Both the position numbers and the translations under genes were made by a program. A DNA stretch of 64,000 nucleotides, taken from Pararheinheimera marina (GTDB taxonomy: Bacteria > Pseudomonadota > Gammaproteobacteria > Enterobacterales > Alteromonadaceae). The stretch spans positions 1 through 64,000 of the forward strand of contig NZ_JBHSGB010000006.1 of the NCBI RefSeq assembly GCF_042654345.1, written 5' to 3'. This document shows positions 27,007 through 35,847 of the stretch, one piece after another; position 1 is the stretch's first letter, and every line of letters starts with the position of its first letter. The notes under the pieces were generated by a model. It did not search any database. It saw nothing but the letters and a program-made list of their open reading frames with translations, and was not told the DNA's origin.

Positions 27007-27549
27007 ATGACAGACGCATTGTTTTTTCTGGTAAGTACAGTCATTAAACTTTATCTGATGGTGGTGGTACTGCGCCTCTGGTTGCAGGCAGCCCGCGCCG
27101 ATTTTTACAACCCGTTCAGCCAGTTTATTGTCAAAGCCACCAACCCAGTGGTGATCCCTCTGCGGCGCTTTTTGCCCAGCCTGGGCGGTTTTGATACCGG
27201 CACCTGGTTACTGGCTTTTGTTATTTGTTTATTGCATGTGTCCATTACGCAGTTTTACCAGATGGGTCAGCTGTTCGTTGCGTACCTGCCGTTAGGCGCC
27301 TTGGTACTGCTGGTGACAGAAATACTGCAACTGCTGTTCTGGATCCTGGTGATCCGTGCATTGCTGTCCTGGTTCAGCCAGGGCAATAACCCGATGGAAT
27401 TAGTGCTGATGCAGCTGACTGAGCCTTTGTTACACCCAATCCGCCGCGTGATCCCGTCTATGGGCGGCCTTGACTTATCAGTGCTGGTGCTGCTGCTCGG
27501 CCTGCAATTTGTGCAAATCCTGCTGCAAAACCTGCTGCGTGGGTTCTAA
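27007..27549 (+). CDS. yggT: YggT family membrane protein
   Basis: 180-residue inner-membrane protein with two copies of the YggT domain. Each holds a hydrophobic helix followed by a P-rich motif (NPVVIPLRRFLPSLGGFD and EPLLHPIRRVIPSMGGLD). It lies 8 bases after proC. The family has been linked to osmotic stress and, in other phyla, division-site organisation; its role here is unproven. Confidence 0.93.
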   Translation: MTDALFFLVSTVIKLYLMVVVLRLWLQAARADFYNPFSQFIVKATNPVVIPLRRFLPSLGGFDTGTWLLAFVICLLHVSITQFYQMGQLFVAYLPLGALVLLVTEILQLLFWILVIRALLSWFSQGNNPMELVLMQLTEPLLHPIRRVIPSMGGLDLSVLVLLLGLQFVQILLQNLLRGF

Positions 27550-27552
27550 ATT

Positions 27553-27846
27553 GTGCTGAAACCTCTGCCCGGCGGCGGCTACGAATTACGCTTGTATATT
27601 CAACCGGGCGCCAGCCGGGATCAGCTGGTGGGCCTGCACGATGGCGCTATTAAAATTGCCATTAAGGCGCCGCCGGTCGACGGCAAAGCCAATGCCTATT
27701 TACAGCAATTACTGGCGGACTGGTTTGGCGTGCGTAAAAATCAGTTACAGCTGATCAGAGGCGAACTCAACCGGCAAAAAACCTGGCATGTCAGCCCGCC
27801 TTGCCAGCTACCCGCAGAATTCAGTCCTTATCTGGAGTCGTCATGA
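27553..27846 (+). CDS. yggU: YggU/DUF167 family protein
   Basis: 97 residues of the DUF167 fold. LRLYIQPGASRDQLVGLHDG, IKIAIKAPPVDGKANAYL and VRKNQLQLIRGELNRQKT are characteristic. It starts with GTG 3 bases after yggT. The function is unknown. Confidence 0.92.
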   Translation: MLKPLPGGGYELRLYIQPGASRDQLVGLHDGAIKIAIKAPPVDGKANAYLQQLLADWFGVRKNQLQLIRGELNRQKTWHVSPPCQLPAEFSPYLESS

Positions 27847-28268
27847 AAACTTATCTGTTAGCCCTGCTGTTTGCTGTTTCACTGTTTTCAGGCACCAGCC
27901 AGGCAGAACAAAAGCAGGCCTTGGGCCCATGGGATGTGCACTACATTGCCTTTGACAGCACCCTGCTCGACCCCGCCATTGCGAAAAACTACGGCATTGA
28001 GCGCAGCAGCTTTAATGCCCTGCTGAATATTTCGGTGCTACGCAGCAACGACCAACAGGCACAGCAAGTAGAGCTCAGCGGTAAAGTGCGTGATCTCATG
28101 GGTAAAACCACGGAGCTCAGTTTTAAACAAGTGACAGAAGGTGACGCCATTTATTACCTGGCCCAGCTGCCGGTGCGCAATGAGCAGCACCTGACGTTCA
28201 TTATTGATATCCGTCAGGGCACCACACAACAGCAACTGCAATTCAGCCAGACCTTCTATACCGAATAA
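27843..28268 (+). CDS. DUF4426 periplasmic protein
   Basis: 141 residues with a signal peptide (cleavage near GTSQA-E). The mature part matches DUF4426: LGPWDVHYIAFDSTLLDPAIA, NALLNISVL and FKQVTEGDAIYYLAQLPV. The ATGA overlap with yggU indicates coupling. The family sits between yggU and rdgB in many gammaproteobacteria; its role is unknown. Confidence 0.88.
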   Translation: MKTYLLALLFAVSLFSGTSQAEQKQALGPWDVHYIAFDSTLLDPAIAKNYGIERSSFNALLNISVLRSNDQQAQQVELSGKVRDLMGKTTELSFKQVTEGDAIYYLAQLPVRNEQHLTFIIDIRQGTTQQQLQFSQTFYTE

Positions 28269-28298
28269 GCCTCAACAGGCAATGACGCAGGATACCAA

Positions 28299-28895
28299 AT
28301 GCAAACGTTAGTACTGGCCACCAGCAATAAAGGCAAGCTGGCAGAGCTCGCCGACTTATTGGCACCTCTGCACTTTGACGTGCAACCACAATCCGCCTTT
28401 GCCATCGACGATGCGGTCGAAGACGGCCTGAGCTTTATTGAAAACGCCATCTTAAAAGCACGCCATGCCAGCCGTTCGTCTGGCTTACCGGCCATGGCCG
28501 ACGATTCAGGACTAGCGGTGGATGCGCTTGGCGGTGCACCTGGTATTTATTCGGCCCGTTATGCCGGTGAGCATGGCAATGACCTGGCCAACCTGACCAA
28601 ACTGCTGGCTGATTTAACCGAAGTGCCGGCAGGAGAGCGTCAGGCGCAGTTCCACTGTGTGCTGGCTTTTGTCCGCCATGCCGACGACCCGGTGCCAGTG
28701 ATTGCGCATGGTATCTGGCGCGGTCAAATCGCCTTTGCAGCCACAGGTAGCCACGGCTTTGGGTATGACCCGGTATTTTTGCCGGATGATGCTAACGGCA
28801 GCGCTGCCGAATTAACCCCCGCAGAGAAAAAACAGCTTAGCCACAGAGCCAAAGCGCTGAAACTACTGCTGGCCCAGTTACAGGTTACGGCATGA
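28299..28895 (+). CDS. rdgB: dITP/XTP pyrophosphatase RdgB
   Basis: 198-residue house-cleaning enzyme hydrolysing non-canonical purine triphosphates. VLATSNKGKLAELADLL, ADDSGLAVDALGGAPGIYSARYAG, and HGFGYDPVFLPDD with SHRAKALKLL are the Ham1/RdgB motifs. It is followed in ATGA overlap by hemW. Confidence 0.97.
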   Translation: MQTLVLATSNKGKLAELADLLAPLHFDVQPQSAFAIDDAVEDGLSFIENAILKARHASRSSGLPAMADDSGLAVDALGGAPGIYSARYAGEHGNDLANLTKLLADLTEVPAGERQAQFHCVLAFVRHADDPVPVIAHGIWRGQIAFAATGSHGFGYDPVFLPDDANGSAAELTPAEKKQLSHRAKALKLLLAQLQVTA

Positions 28896-30034
28896 GCCTG
28901 CACCTGCCGCCGCTGTCGCTCTATATCCATATCCCCTGGTGTGTGCAGAAGTGTCCCTATTGCGATTTTAACTCCCATGCGGTGAAACAAGGCATTCCGG
29001 AGCAAGAATATCTGGCGCATTTGCTGGCTGATTTAGAGCAGGATTTAGCTTACGTGCAAGGCCGGGCCATCCACAGCATTTTTATCGGTGGTGGCACCCC
29101 AAGCACCTTCAGTGGCGACGCCATTCAGGCGCTGCTCGATGGTGTGCGAGCCCGGTTGACGCTCGAGAGCGACTGCGAAATCACCATGGAAGCCAACCCT
29201 GGCACTGTGGAAGCCGGTCGATTTGCCGCTTATGTGCAGGCCGGTGTCAGCCGGTTTTCGATTGGGGTGCAGAGCTTTCAGGCTGACCAGCTCAAAGCAC
29301 TGGGCCGCATCCATAACTGCGATGAGGCCAAAGCCGCAGCACAACTTGCAAAACAGTTACCACTGCAAAGCTTTAATCTGGATTTAATGCACGGCCTGCC
29401 ACAACAGGATGTGGCGGGAGCTTTGGCTGATTTAACCCAAGCCATTGCCCTGCAGCCACCGCATTTGTCCTGGTACCAGCTCACTATCGAACCCAATACC
29501 GCCTTTGCCTCCCGTCCGCCGGTGCTGCCGGAAGACGAAGCCTTGTGGGATATTCAGGAGCAAGGCCACGCACTGTTGACGGCCCATGGTTACCAGCAAT
29601 ACGAAACCTCCGCCTATGCCAAGACTGGCTTTCAGTGTCGGCACAATCTGAACTACTGGCGTTTTGGCGACTATCTGGGCATAGGTTGTGGCGCACACGG
29701 CAAAATCACGCTGCCAGAGCAACACAGCATTATCCGCACAGTGAAGATTAAACACCCTAAAGGCTACATGGATTTAAGCAAAGGTTATTTGGACAGCCGC
29801 ACTGCGGTGGCTGCAGAAGACCGGCCTTTTGAGTTTTTTATGAATCGTTTTCGCTTGCTTGAGGCCTGCCCGCAAAGCGATTTCCCGGCACTGACCGGCC
29901 TGCCGTTAAGCGAGGTCGAACCTGCGCTCGCCAAAGCGGCCACTTTAGGTTTACTGGAGTTGACAGAACACCACTGGCAGATCACCCCCAAGGGGGTGCG
30001 CTACCTGAATGATTTACTGGAACTCTTTCTGTAA
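28892..30034 (+). CDS. hemW: HemW, heme chaperone radical SAM protein
   Basis: 380-residue radical SAM protein of the HemN-like clade. The cluster motif is CVQKCPYC with Cys17, Cys21 and Cys24, and the lack of the extra N-terminal region separates HemW from coproporphyrinogen dehydrogenase HemN. FIGGGTPSTFSG and RFSIGVQSFQADQLKALGR also fit. HemW is thought to deliver heme to respiratory enzymes. Confidence 0.95.
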   Translation: MSLHLPPLSLYIHIPWCVQKCPYCDFNSHAVKQGIPEQEYLAHLLADLEQDLAYVQGRAIHSIFIGGGTPSTFSGDAIQALLDGVRARLTLESDCEITMEANPGTVEAGRFAAYVQAGVSRFSIGVQSFQADQLKALGRIHNCDEAKAAAQLAKQLPLQSFNLDLMHGLPQQDVAGALADLTQAIALQPPHLSWYQLTIEPNTAFASRPPVLPEDEALWDIQEQGHALLTAHGYQQYETSAYAKTGFQCRHNLNYWRFGDYLGIGCGAHGKITLPEQHSIIRTVKIKHPKGYMDLSKGYLDSRTAVAAEDRPFEFFMNRFRLLEACPQSDFPALTGLPLSEVEPALAKAATLGLLELTEHHWQITPKGVRYLNDLLELFL

Positions 30035-30040
30035 AGGTTG

Positions 30041-30460
30041 TTAAAGCGCGGCTGCGATTTGCGCGGCCAGCGCTTTTAACTCGTCCATATTGCCCAGTTC
30101 GGCCTGATGGCCTTTGAGCGCAAACACCGAACATGGCAGTAAGTGAAAATGAGCGTGCGGTACAGTCTGTCCAATGCCAGCGCCATTTTGCTGAAACAAC
30201 GTTATGCCGGGTGCGTCCAGCGCCTTCACAATCGCCTTCCCCACTTTTTGCACTGTTTGCATACAGGCAAGACTGGCCTCTGCAGACAATTCAAACACAG
30301 TCACCGCCGCTTCTTTTGGGATCACCAGCACATGGCCACGAATTTGCGGCATGATGTCCATAAACGCCAGTGTCTGCTCGTCTTCATAGACTTTAAAAGC
30401 CGGAATTTCACCACGCAGAATACGGGCAAAAATATTGTTGTCGTCGTAATTTTGTGACAT
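30041..30460 (-). CDS. HIT family hydrolase
   Basis: 139-residue histidine-triad protein. NIFARILRGEIPAFKVYEDE opens it and the triad VPHAHFHLLP is near the C terminus. It belongs to the Hit/HinT branch that hydrolyses nucleotide phosphoramidates; the insert SVFALKGHQAELG differs from E. coli HinT. GGAGG precedes the ATG at 30460 by about 7 bases. It converges with hemW. Confidence 0.93.
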   Translation of the reverse strand: MSQNYDDNNIFARILRGEIPAFKVYEDEQTLAFMDIMPQIRGHVLVIPKEAAVTVFELSAEASLACMQTVQKVGKAIVKALDAPGITLFQQNGAGIGQTVPHAHFHLLPCSVFALKGHQAELGNMDELKALAAQIAAAL

Positions 30461-30586
30461 TAAACACCTCCATTCACTCAAGCCACTAGCTTACCGCAGC
30501 CAGGTCAGTTCTGAACAGACAAGGCTTGAAACAAAGCGCCACAGATGGTGTAGTACCAGAAGAATGACAACAATCAGGATGAACCC

Positions 30587-32419
30587 ATGAAACACCATGC
30601 GCTTGCTGCAGCTATTGCTGTCGCCTTACTTAGTGCCTGCAACCCGACAACCAATACTCCAACCGGAACGCCGACAGAACAAAGCAGCACTGTGGCACAA
30701 AGTGAAAACGAAAAAGCCGATGCTTTGTTTGACGCCATTTTTGATGAGCAGGTGGCCACCAGCCCGGAAACCCAGACCTCATTGGGCCAGAAAACCAACT
30801 ACGACCAATGGGATGATTTGTCTGACCAGCGCCGGCTGGCGGATTTGGAGATGACCAAACAGCAGCTGCAGCGCTTAGCCGCGCTCAATGTCAAAAGCTT
30901 AGACAGCCAACGTCAACTAAGTTTACAGCTACTGCAAAGCCAGTTACAGCAGCAACTGGACGGCGACCGCTGGCATTTGTATAGCTACCCGGTCAATCAG
31001 ATGTACGGCGTGCACTCCAATGTGCCGGACTTACTGATTAACCAGCACCGCATTGATAACGAGGCCGATGCCAAAGCCTATATTGGCCGCCTGAAAAACG
31101 TCTTGCCGTACTTTAAACAACTGCAGCAGCAACTGCAGGTTCGCGCCGACGCTGGCATTTTGCCACCCAAGTTTGTGTTCGCCCATGTGATAGGTGCCAG
31201 CCGTAACATCATCACCGGCGCGCCTTTTGATGGTGATTCGGACAGCACCTTGCTGGCCGATTTTCGCGGCAAAGTACAGAAGCTGGAGCTGGAGCAAAGC
31301 GCCAAAGATTTATTGGTCAAAGAAGCCGAACTGGCACTGACCGGCAGCGTAGCACCAGCCTATCAGAGCCTGATTGCCTACCTGACTGAACTTGAAAAAG
31401 TAGCTGGCACAGAAGACGGTGTCTGGCGCTTCAAAGACGGCAATGAATTTTATGCCTACCGACTGAAAAACATCACCACCACCGACTACAGCGCAGAGAA
31501 AATCCACCAACTGGGCTTGTCTGAAGTGGCACGTATTCACGGCGAAATGAAAGCCATCATGCAAAAAACCGGCTTTAAAGGTGACTTGCAGCAGTTCTTT
31601 GCTTTTATGCGTGATGACCCCCAGTTTTATTACCCGGACACGGCCGAAGGTAAAACCGCTTACCTCGCCGAAGCCACCCGGGTGATTGACGACATGAAAG
31701 GCCGGCTGGACCAGCTGTTTATCGTCAAGCCGAAAGCCGATCTGGTGGTCAAAGCCGTGGAAGCCTTCCGTGAGCAATCCGCTGGCAAAGCCTTTTATCA
31801 GCCACCAGCTGCGGATGGCAGCCGGCCTGGCACCTATTACGCCAATTTGTACCGGATGAATGGCATGCCGAAGTACCAGTTGGAAGCGCTGGCCTACCAT
31901 GAAGGTATTCCGGGCCACCATATGCAAATCGCCATAGCGCAGGAGCTTGAAAATGTACCGAAGTTCCGCCGTTTTGGCCGCTATACCGCCTACATCGAAG
32001 GCTGGGGTTTATACACAGAGCAACTGCCCAAAGAGATTGGTCTGTACCAGGACCCCTACTCTGACTTTGGCCGTTTAGCCATGGAGCTGTGGCGGGCCTG
32101 CCGTCTGGTGGTGGATACAGGCCTGCATGACAAAAAGTGGAGCCGTGAGCAAGCCATTCAATACCTGAAGGACAATACGCCGAACTCTGAAGGTGAAGCC
32201 ATCAATGCCATTGAACGTTACATCGTCATGCCGGGCCAGGCCACTGCGTACACTGTGGGTATGCTGAAATTGCTGGAACTGCGCGAAAAAGCCAAAACAG
32301 CACTGGGCGATAAATTTGATATCCGCCAGTTCCACGACGTGGTGCTGAAAAACGGCGCACTGCCGCTGGATACCCTGGAACTGATGGTCAACCAGTACAT
32401 CGCGGCGAACCAAAGCTAA
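30587..32419 (+). CDS. DUF885 lipoprotein, putative metallopeptidase (paralogue 1)
   Basis: 610-residue exported protein. The lipobox LLSAC gives an acylated cysteine at 18, followed by a Thr/Ser-rich linker. The DUF885 domain contains the zinc-like motif YHEGIPGHHMQ with His438, then RFGRYTAYIEGWGLYTEQL and the closing RYIVMPGQATAYTVGM block. DUF885 proteins are predicted gluzincin-like metallopeptidases; activity is inferred. It is monocistronic with a strong terminator. A second copy of the family lies at 46195-48066. Confidence 0.92.
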   Translation: MKHHALAAAIAVALLSACNPTTNTPTGTPTEQSSTVAQSENEKADALFDAIFDEQVATSPETQTSLGQKTNYDQWDDLSDQRRLADLEMTKQQLQRLAALNVKSLDSQRQLSLQLLQSQLQQQLDGDRWHLYSYPVNQMYGVHSNVPDLLINQHRIDNEADAKAYIGRLKNVLPYFKQLQQQLQVRADAGILPPKFVFAHVIGASRNIITGAPFDGDSDSTLLADFRGKVQKLELEQSAKDLLVKEAELALTGSVAPAYQSLIAYLTELEKVAGTEDGVWRFKDGNEFYAYRLKNITTTDYSAEKIHQLGLSEVARIHGEMKAIMQKTGFKGDLQQFFAFMRDDPQFYYPDTAEGKTAYLAEATRVIDDMKGRLDQLFIVKPKADLVVKAVEAFREQSAGKAFYQPPAADGSRPGTYYANLYRMNGMPKYQLEALAYHEGIPGHHMQIAIAQELENVPKFRRFGRYTAYIEGWGLYTEQLPKEIGLYQDPYSDFGRLAMELWRACRLVVDTGLHDKKWSREQAIQYLKDNTPNSEGEAINAIERYIVMPGQATAYTVGMLKLLELREKAKTALGDKFDIRQFHDVVLKNGALPLDTLELMVNQYIAANQS

Positions 32420-32449
32420 ACTGCTGAAAATACCAGCAAACCGTTCTGC

Positions 32450-32486
32450 AACAGGGGCTGTGCATTTGCATTAAGCCCCTGTTTTT
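32450..32486 (+). terminator. Intrinsic terminator of the DUF885 gene
   Basis: AACAGGGGCT and AGCCCCTGTT form a perfect 10-bp stem around a 14-base loop, followed by a T run. The run ends 3 bases before an ATG, which argues against that ATG as the start of the next gene. Confidence 0.92.
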
Positions 32487-32537
32487 CTTATGCTGAGCTC
32501 AGTTTTGCTGTCTCAGACGCCAGCCGCGGACTCCCTT

Positions 32538-33500
32538 ATGATTGAACTGCATCAGTACTGCCCGGAACAACAGCAATGGCAAATTTGTGATTTTGCCTCT
32601 GTGCGTTTGCCGCTGCTGAGTGGCAGCCGTTTCTGGATCAATCTGACTGACGCCAATCTGCAGGAACAGCAGCAAGTGCTGGAGTTTTTCCGCATCCACC
32701 CGGTGATTGCCGAAGACTTTTTGCGTGACCGCCACCCGCCTAAACTGGAAGTCAGCAATGCGTTTCAACTGCTGATCTTACGTGGCTTTGCCAGCGCAGA
32801 TTTCTCCGATTACCCGGGCCACAGCCAGATTAACATGCTGTTTAACGACCAGGTGATGCTGGTGAAATTTTACAGCCCGCTGCCTGCGCCACAAATTCTG
32901 CTGCCCTTCAGCAGCCTTAAAGGGCTGGAAACCAGAGGCTGGGCCAAGCAATACATTCATGCAATCGCAGCGTCTTACCTGCACAAGCTGATCCAGTTTG
33001 AAGACGAATTAGGCGAGCTGGAAGATGCCATGCAGAGCAACGGCAATGACCAGCGCATGGCGCAAATTATGAAGTTCCGCTCGGTGTTTCGCAAAATTGA
33101 CCGCAACCTGGCGTATCAGAAAGACATCTTTGCCGACTTGCTGTTTGACGAAGACGACAGCCACCCGTTCCGGCTGCTGTTTGAGCGGGTCGAGCTGCGT
33201 GATTTTTATGAAAAGTTTGAGCGGCTGCACAGCATGGTACAAATGTACTATGACCAGTTATCCGATTTAGTTGACGGCTATATGTCGACCTCGTCGCACC
33301 AAATCAACGAAAAAATGAAGGTGCTGACTATTTTGACCGCGGTCTTTGTGCCGCTGACCTTTATCGCGGGCATCTACGGCATGAATTTTAAATACATGCC
33401 TGAGCTTGAAATACAGTGGGGTTATCATCTGACATTGGCGGGTATGCTGATACTGGCGCTTGGGTTATTGGTTTGGTTTAAAGTTCGCCGGTGGTGGTAA
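32538..33500 (+). CDS. CorA-type divalent cation transporter
   Basis: 320-residue CorA/ZntB superfamily protein. A long cytoplasmic N-terminal part ends in a stalk helix (QINEKMKVLTILTAVFVPLTFI), followed by the pore motif GIYGMN, the periplasmic loop NFKYMPE and a second helix, with a basic KVRRWW tail. These features support Mg2+ (or Co2+/Zn2+) transport. The start was set at MIELHQYC; a longer frame begins at 32490, but that ATG abuts the terminator of the previous gene and has no ribosome site. It lies 17 bases before mgtE. Confidence 0.88.
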   Translation: MIELHQYCPEQQQWQICDFASVRLPLLSGSRFWINLTDANLQEQQQVLEFFRIHPVIAEDFLRDRHPPKLEVSNAFQLLILRGFASADFSDYPGHSQINMLFNDQVMLVKFYSPLPAPQILLPFSSLKGLETRGWAKQYIHAIAASYLHKLIQFEDELGELEDAMQSNGNDQRMAQIMKFRSVFRKIDRNLAYQKDIFADLLFDEDDSHPFRLLFERVELRDFYEKFERLHSMVQMYYDQLSDLVDGYMSTSSHQINEKMKVLTILTAVFVPLTFIAGIYGMNFKYMPELEIQWGYHLTLAGMLILALGLLVWFKVRRWW

Positions 33501-33517
33501 CAGCCAAGGAGTTTTAG

Positions 33518-34864
33518 ATGGTCGAAAATACACCGCTGGATATTGAAGAAATCGTCCGTGACAGTTTCGATGAAAACGAAACTGAGCAGCTGGCCGAACG
33601 TCTGGAAGAACTCGAACCGGAAGAAATAGCCTTCGCGCTGGAAGCCATGCCGCTGGAGCAGCGTCTTTCCACCTGGCTGACCTTATCGAACGAGCAACAA
33701 ATTGAATCCCTGACCTATATGCGGGTCGACGCCCGGGTCAATATTTTCAAACAACTCGACACCGACCAGTTACAGACGCTGGTGGCCGAAATTGACGTTG
33801 ACGACTTGATTGAGCTGCTGGACGAACTGCCGGACCATATTTACCAGTACGCCTGCTCCCGACTGGATTTGCAAGAGAAGCAATGGCTGGACCAGGCGCT
33901 GACCTACGACGAAGAGCAATGTGGCCGTTATGCCGACCACGATGTGCTGATCCTGTCGAAAAACGCCAAAGTGCGTGACGCGGTGCGGCTTTTTACCAAA
34001 CTGGAAGAAGACGCCGAATACCAGGAAGCGCTGTTTGTGGTGGACCGCACCGGCCGTTATGTCGGCTTATTGCATGGCATTCGTTTATTAGGCAAACCCA
34101 ATCATTTGCCTGTGGTTGGGTTGATTGACGATGAGGCACCTGTGGTGAGGGGCGCGATGGATTTGGACGAAGGCTCCGACATGGTGGCTCGCTCTGGCTA
34201 CAGCGCACTGGCGGTGCTCGACGATGAAGACAAGCTGCTCGGCCGCTTGTCCATTGGTGAAGCACTGGAAAACGTGCGGCGCAGCCTGGAAAGCCAGTTT
34301 ATGCACACCGCAGGTTTAGGCGAAGAAGAAGACTTATTCGCCCCGGTGATCCAAAGTGCCAAACGCCGCGCTTTATGGCTTGGTATTAACCTGCTGACCG
34401 CCTTTCTGGCCGCCTGGACCATTGGCCTGTTTGAAGCCACCCTGCAGCAAGTGGTGGCACTGGCGGTGCTGATGCCCATTGTCGCGTCGATGGGCGGCAT
34501 TGCCGGCAGCCAGACGCTGACCCTGATAATCCGCGGCCTGGCACTTGGCCAAATCACCCCGCAAACCTACTGGACCTTATTCCGTAAAGAACTCAGTGTC
34601 GGCGCAATGAATGGTGTGCTCTGGGCCCTGGTGATAGCTGGCACCACCTACCTCTGGTTTGGTGACTGGATTATTGCTGCGGTGATAGCAATGGCCATTG
34701 TGATTAATATATCCGTGGCCGCCTTGTCTGGGGTGGTGATCCCGGTTTGGCTGGAGAAAGCTAAAATAGACCCGGCGCTGTCGGGCTCAGTCATTCTAAC
34801 CACAGTGACAGACGTCATTGGTTTCTTTGCATTCCTCGGGTTAGGCTCATTATTTTTACTGTAA
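33518..34864 (+). CDS. mgtE: MgtE magnesium transporter
   Basis: 448 residues. An acidic N-domain of helical hairpins (1-125), a CBS pair (about 130-255; VVDRTGRYVGLLHG and AVLDDEDKLLGRL) and five membrane helices from about residue 285. The pore-region landmarks LPIVASMGGIAGSQ-like MPIVASMGGIAGSQTLTLIIRG and VIPVWLEKAKIDPALSGSVILTTVTD are clear. The CBS domains act as Mg2+ sensors in known members. It shares a run with the upstream CorA-type gene (17-base gap). Confidence 0.95.
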   Translation: MVENTPLDIEEIVRDSFDENETEQLAERLEELEPEEIAFALEAMPLEQRLSTWLTLSNEQQIESLTYMRVDARVNIFKQLDTDQLQTLVAEIDVDDLIELLDELPDHIYQYACSRLDLQEKQWLDQALTYDEEQCGRYADHDVLILSKNAKVRDAVRLFTKLEEDAEYQEALFVVDRTGRYVGLLHGIRLLGKPNHLPVVGLIDDEAPVVRGAMDLDEGSDMVARSGYSALAVLDDEDKLLGRLSIGEALENVRRSLESQFMHTAGLGEEEDLFAPVIQSAKRRALWLGINLLTAFLAAWTIGLFEATLQQVVALAVLMPIVASMGGIAGSQTLTLIIRGLALGQITPQTYWTLFRKELSVGAMNGVLWALVIAGTTYLWFGDWIIAAVIAMAIVINISVAALSGVVIPVWLEKAKIDPALSGSVILTTVTDVIGFFAFLGLGSLFLL

Positions 34865-34938
34865 TTTTTCAGGCACTTGCTGCTAATTGCCTGAGGCCCC
34901 ACTACAATAGGCCCAGATAAACTGGCGTGAGTGCCCGG

Positions 34939-35847
34939 ATGAAAATTGCAGTCTTATCACGTAACCGTGAATTGTATTCCACCCAGCGGCTGGTCGAAGC
35001 CGCCGAAGCCCGTGGCCATCAGATTGAGGTCATAGACCCGCTGATGTGTTACATGAATATCAACCAGACCCGTTCGGCCATCCACTACAAAGGCCGCAAT
35101 CTGGATGGTTTTGACGCTGTGATCCCACGGGTCGGCTCGTCCATTACCTTCTACGGCACCGCCGTACTGCGCCAGTTTGAAATGATGGGCGTTTATGCGC
35201 TGAACGAATCCGCCGCCATCAGCCGCGCCCGCGACAAACTCTGCTCCTTGCAACTGCTGGCGCGTGACGGCATCGGCCTGCCTATTACCGGCTTTGCGGA
35301 CAAACCAGGTGATATCCCCGACTTAATTGACATGGTGGGCGGCGCGCCGCTGGTGATTAAACTGCTCGAAGGCACCCAGGGCATTGGCGTGGTGCTGGCC
35401 GAAACCCGCACCGCTGCCGAAAGCGTCATTGAAGCTTTTATGGGGCTGAACGCCAATATTCTGGTGCAGCAGTACATCAAAGAAGCCAATGGCGCCGACA
35501 TCCGCTGCTTTGTCATAGGCAACAAAATTGTCGCCGCAATGAAACGCCAGGCCAAAGCCGGTGAGTTTCGCTCCAACCTGCACCGCGGCGGCACCGCCAG
35601 CCTGGTCAAACTCAGCGCCGCCGAAAAACGCACCGCGCTGGCGGCAGCCAAAAGTATTGGGCTGGAAGTGGCCGGGGTGGATATTTTGCGCTCCAACAAT
35701 GGCCCGGTGGTGATGGAAGTGAACGCCTCGCCGGGCCTGGAAGGTATTGAAGGCGCCACCGCCATTGATGTGGCGGGCCTGATTATCGACTACCTGGAAC
35801 AGCAGGTGGAAAAACAGCAAAAACGCAGCAAAAAGAGGAAAGTCTGA
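34939..35847 (+). CDS. rimK: RimK-type ATP-grasp ligase (S6 glutamylation)
   Basis: 302-residue RimK. MKIAVLSRNRELYSTQRLVEAA, DAVIPRVGSSITFYGTAVLRQFE, PLVIKLLEGTQGIGVVLAE (ATP lysine) and PVVMEVNASPGLEGIE (metal site) match E. coli RimK, which adds glutamates to the C terminus of ribosomal protein S6 and can make poly-glutamate. A basic QKRSKKRKV tail closes it. It overlaps the next gene as TGATG. Confidence 0.95.
   Translation: MKIAVLSRNRELYSTQRLVEAAEARGHQIEVIDPLMCYMNINQTRSAIHYKGRNLDGFDAVIPRVGSSITFYGTAVLRQFEMMGVYALNESAAISRARDKLCSLQLLARDGIGLPITGFADKPGDIPDLIDMVGGAPLVIKLLEGTQGIGVVLAETRTAAESVIEAFMGLNANILVQQYIKEANGADIRCFVIGNKIVAAMKRQAKAGEFRSNLHRGGTASLVKLSAAEKRTALAAAKSIGLEVAGVDILRSNNGPVVMEVNASPGLEGIEGATAIDVAGLIIDYLEQQVEKQQKRSKKRKV

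Noticed and set aside
31310..31927. 205-codon minus-strand frame inside the first DUF885 gene
   Set aside because: It is an antisense shadow with no ribosome site. A similar shadow occurs in the paralogue (47131-47694), as expected from shared codon usage.
32490..32537. Upstream ATG as start of the CorA-type gene
   Set aside because: It lies 3 bases after the T run of a strong terminator and has no ribosome site; the next ATG gives the family-like start.
35193..35765. 190-codon minus-strand frame inside rimK
   Set aside because: It is the antisense of a strongly conserved coding region, with low-complexity Ser/Ala content.
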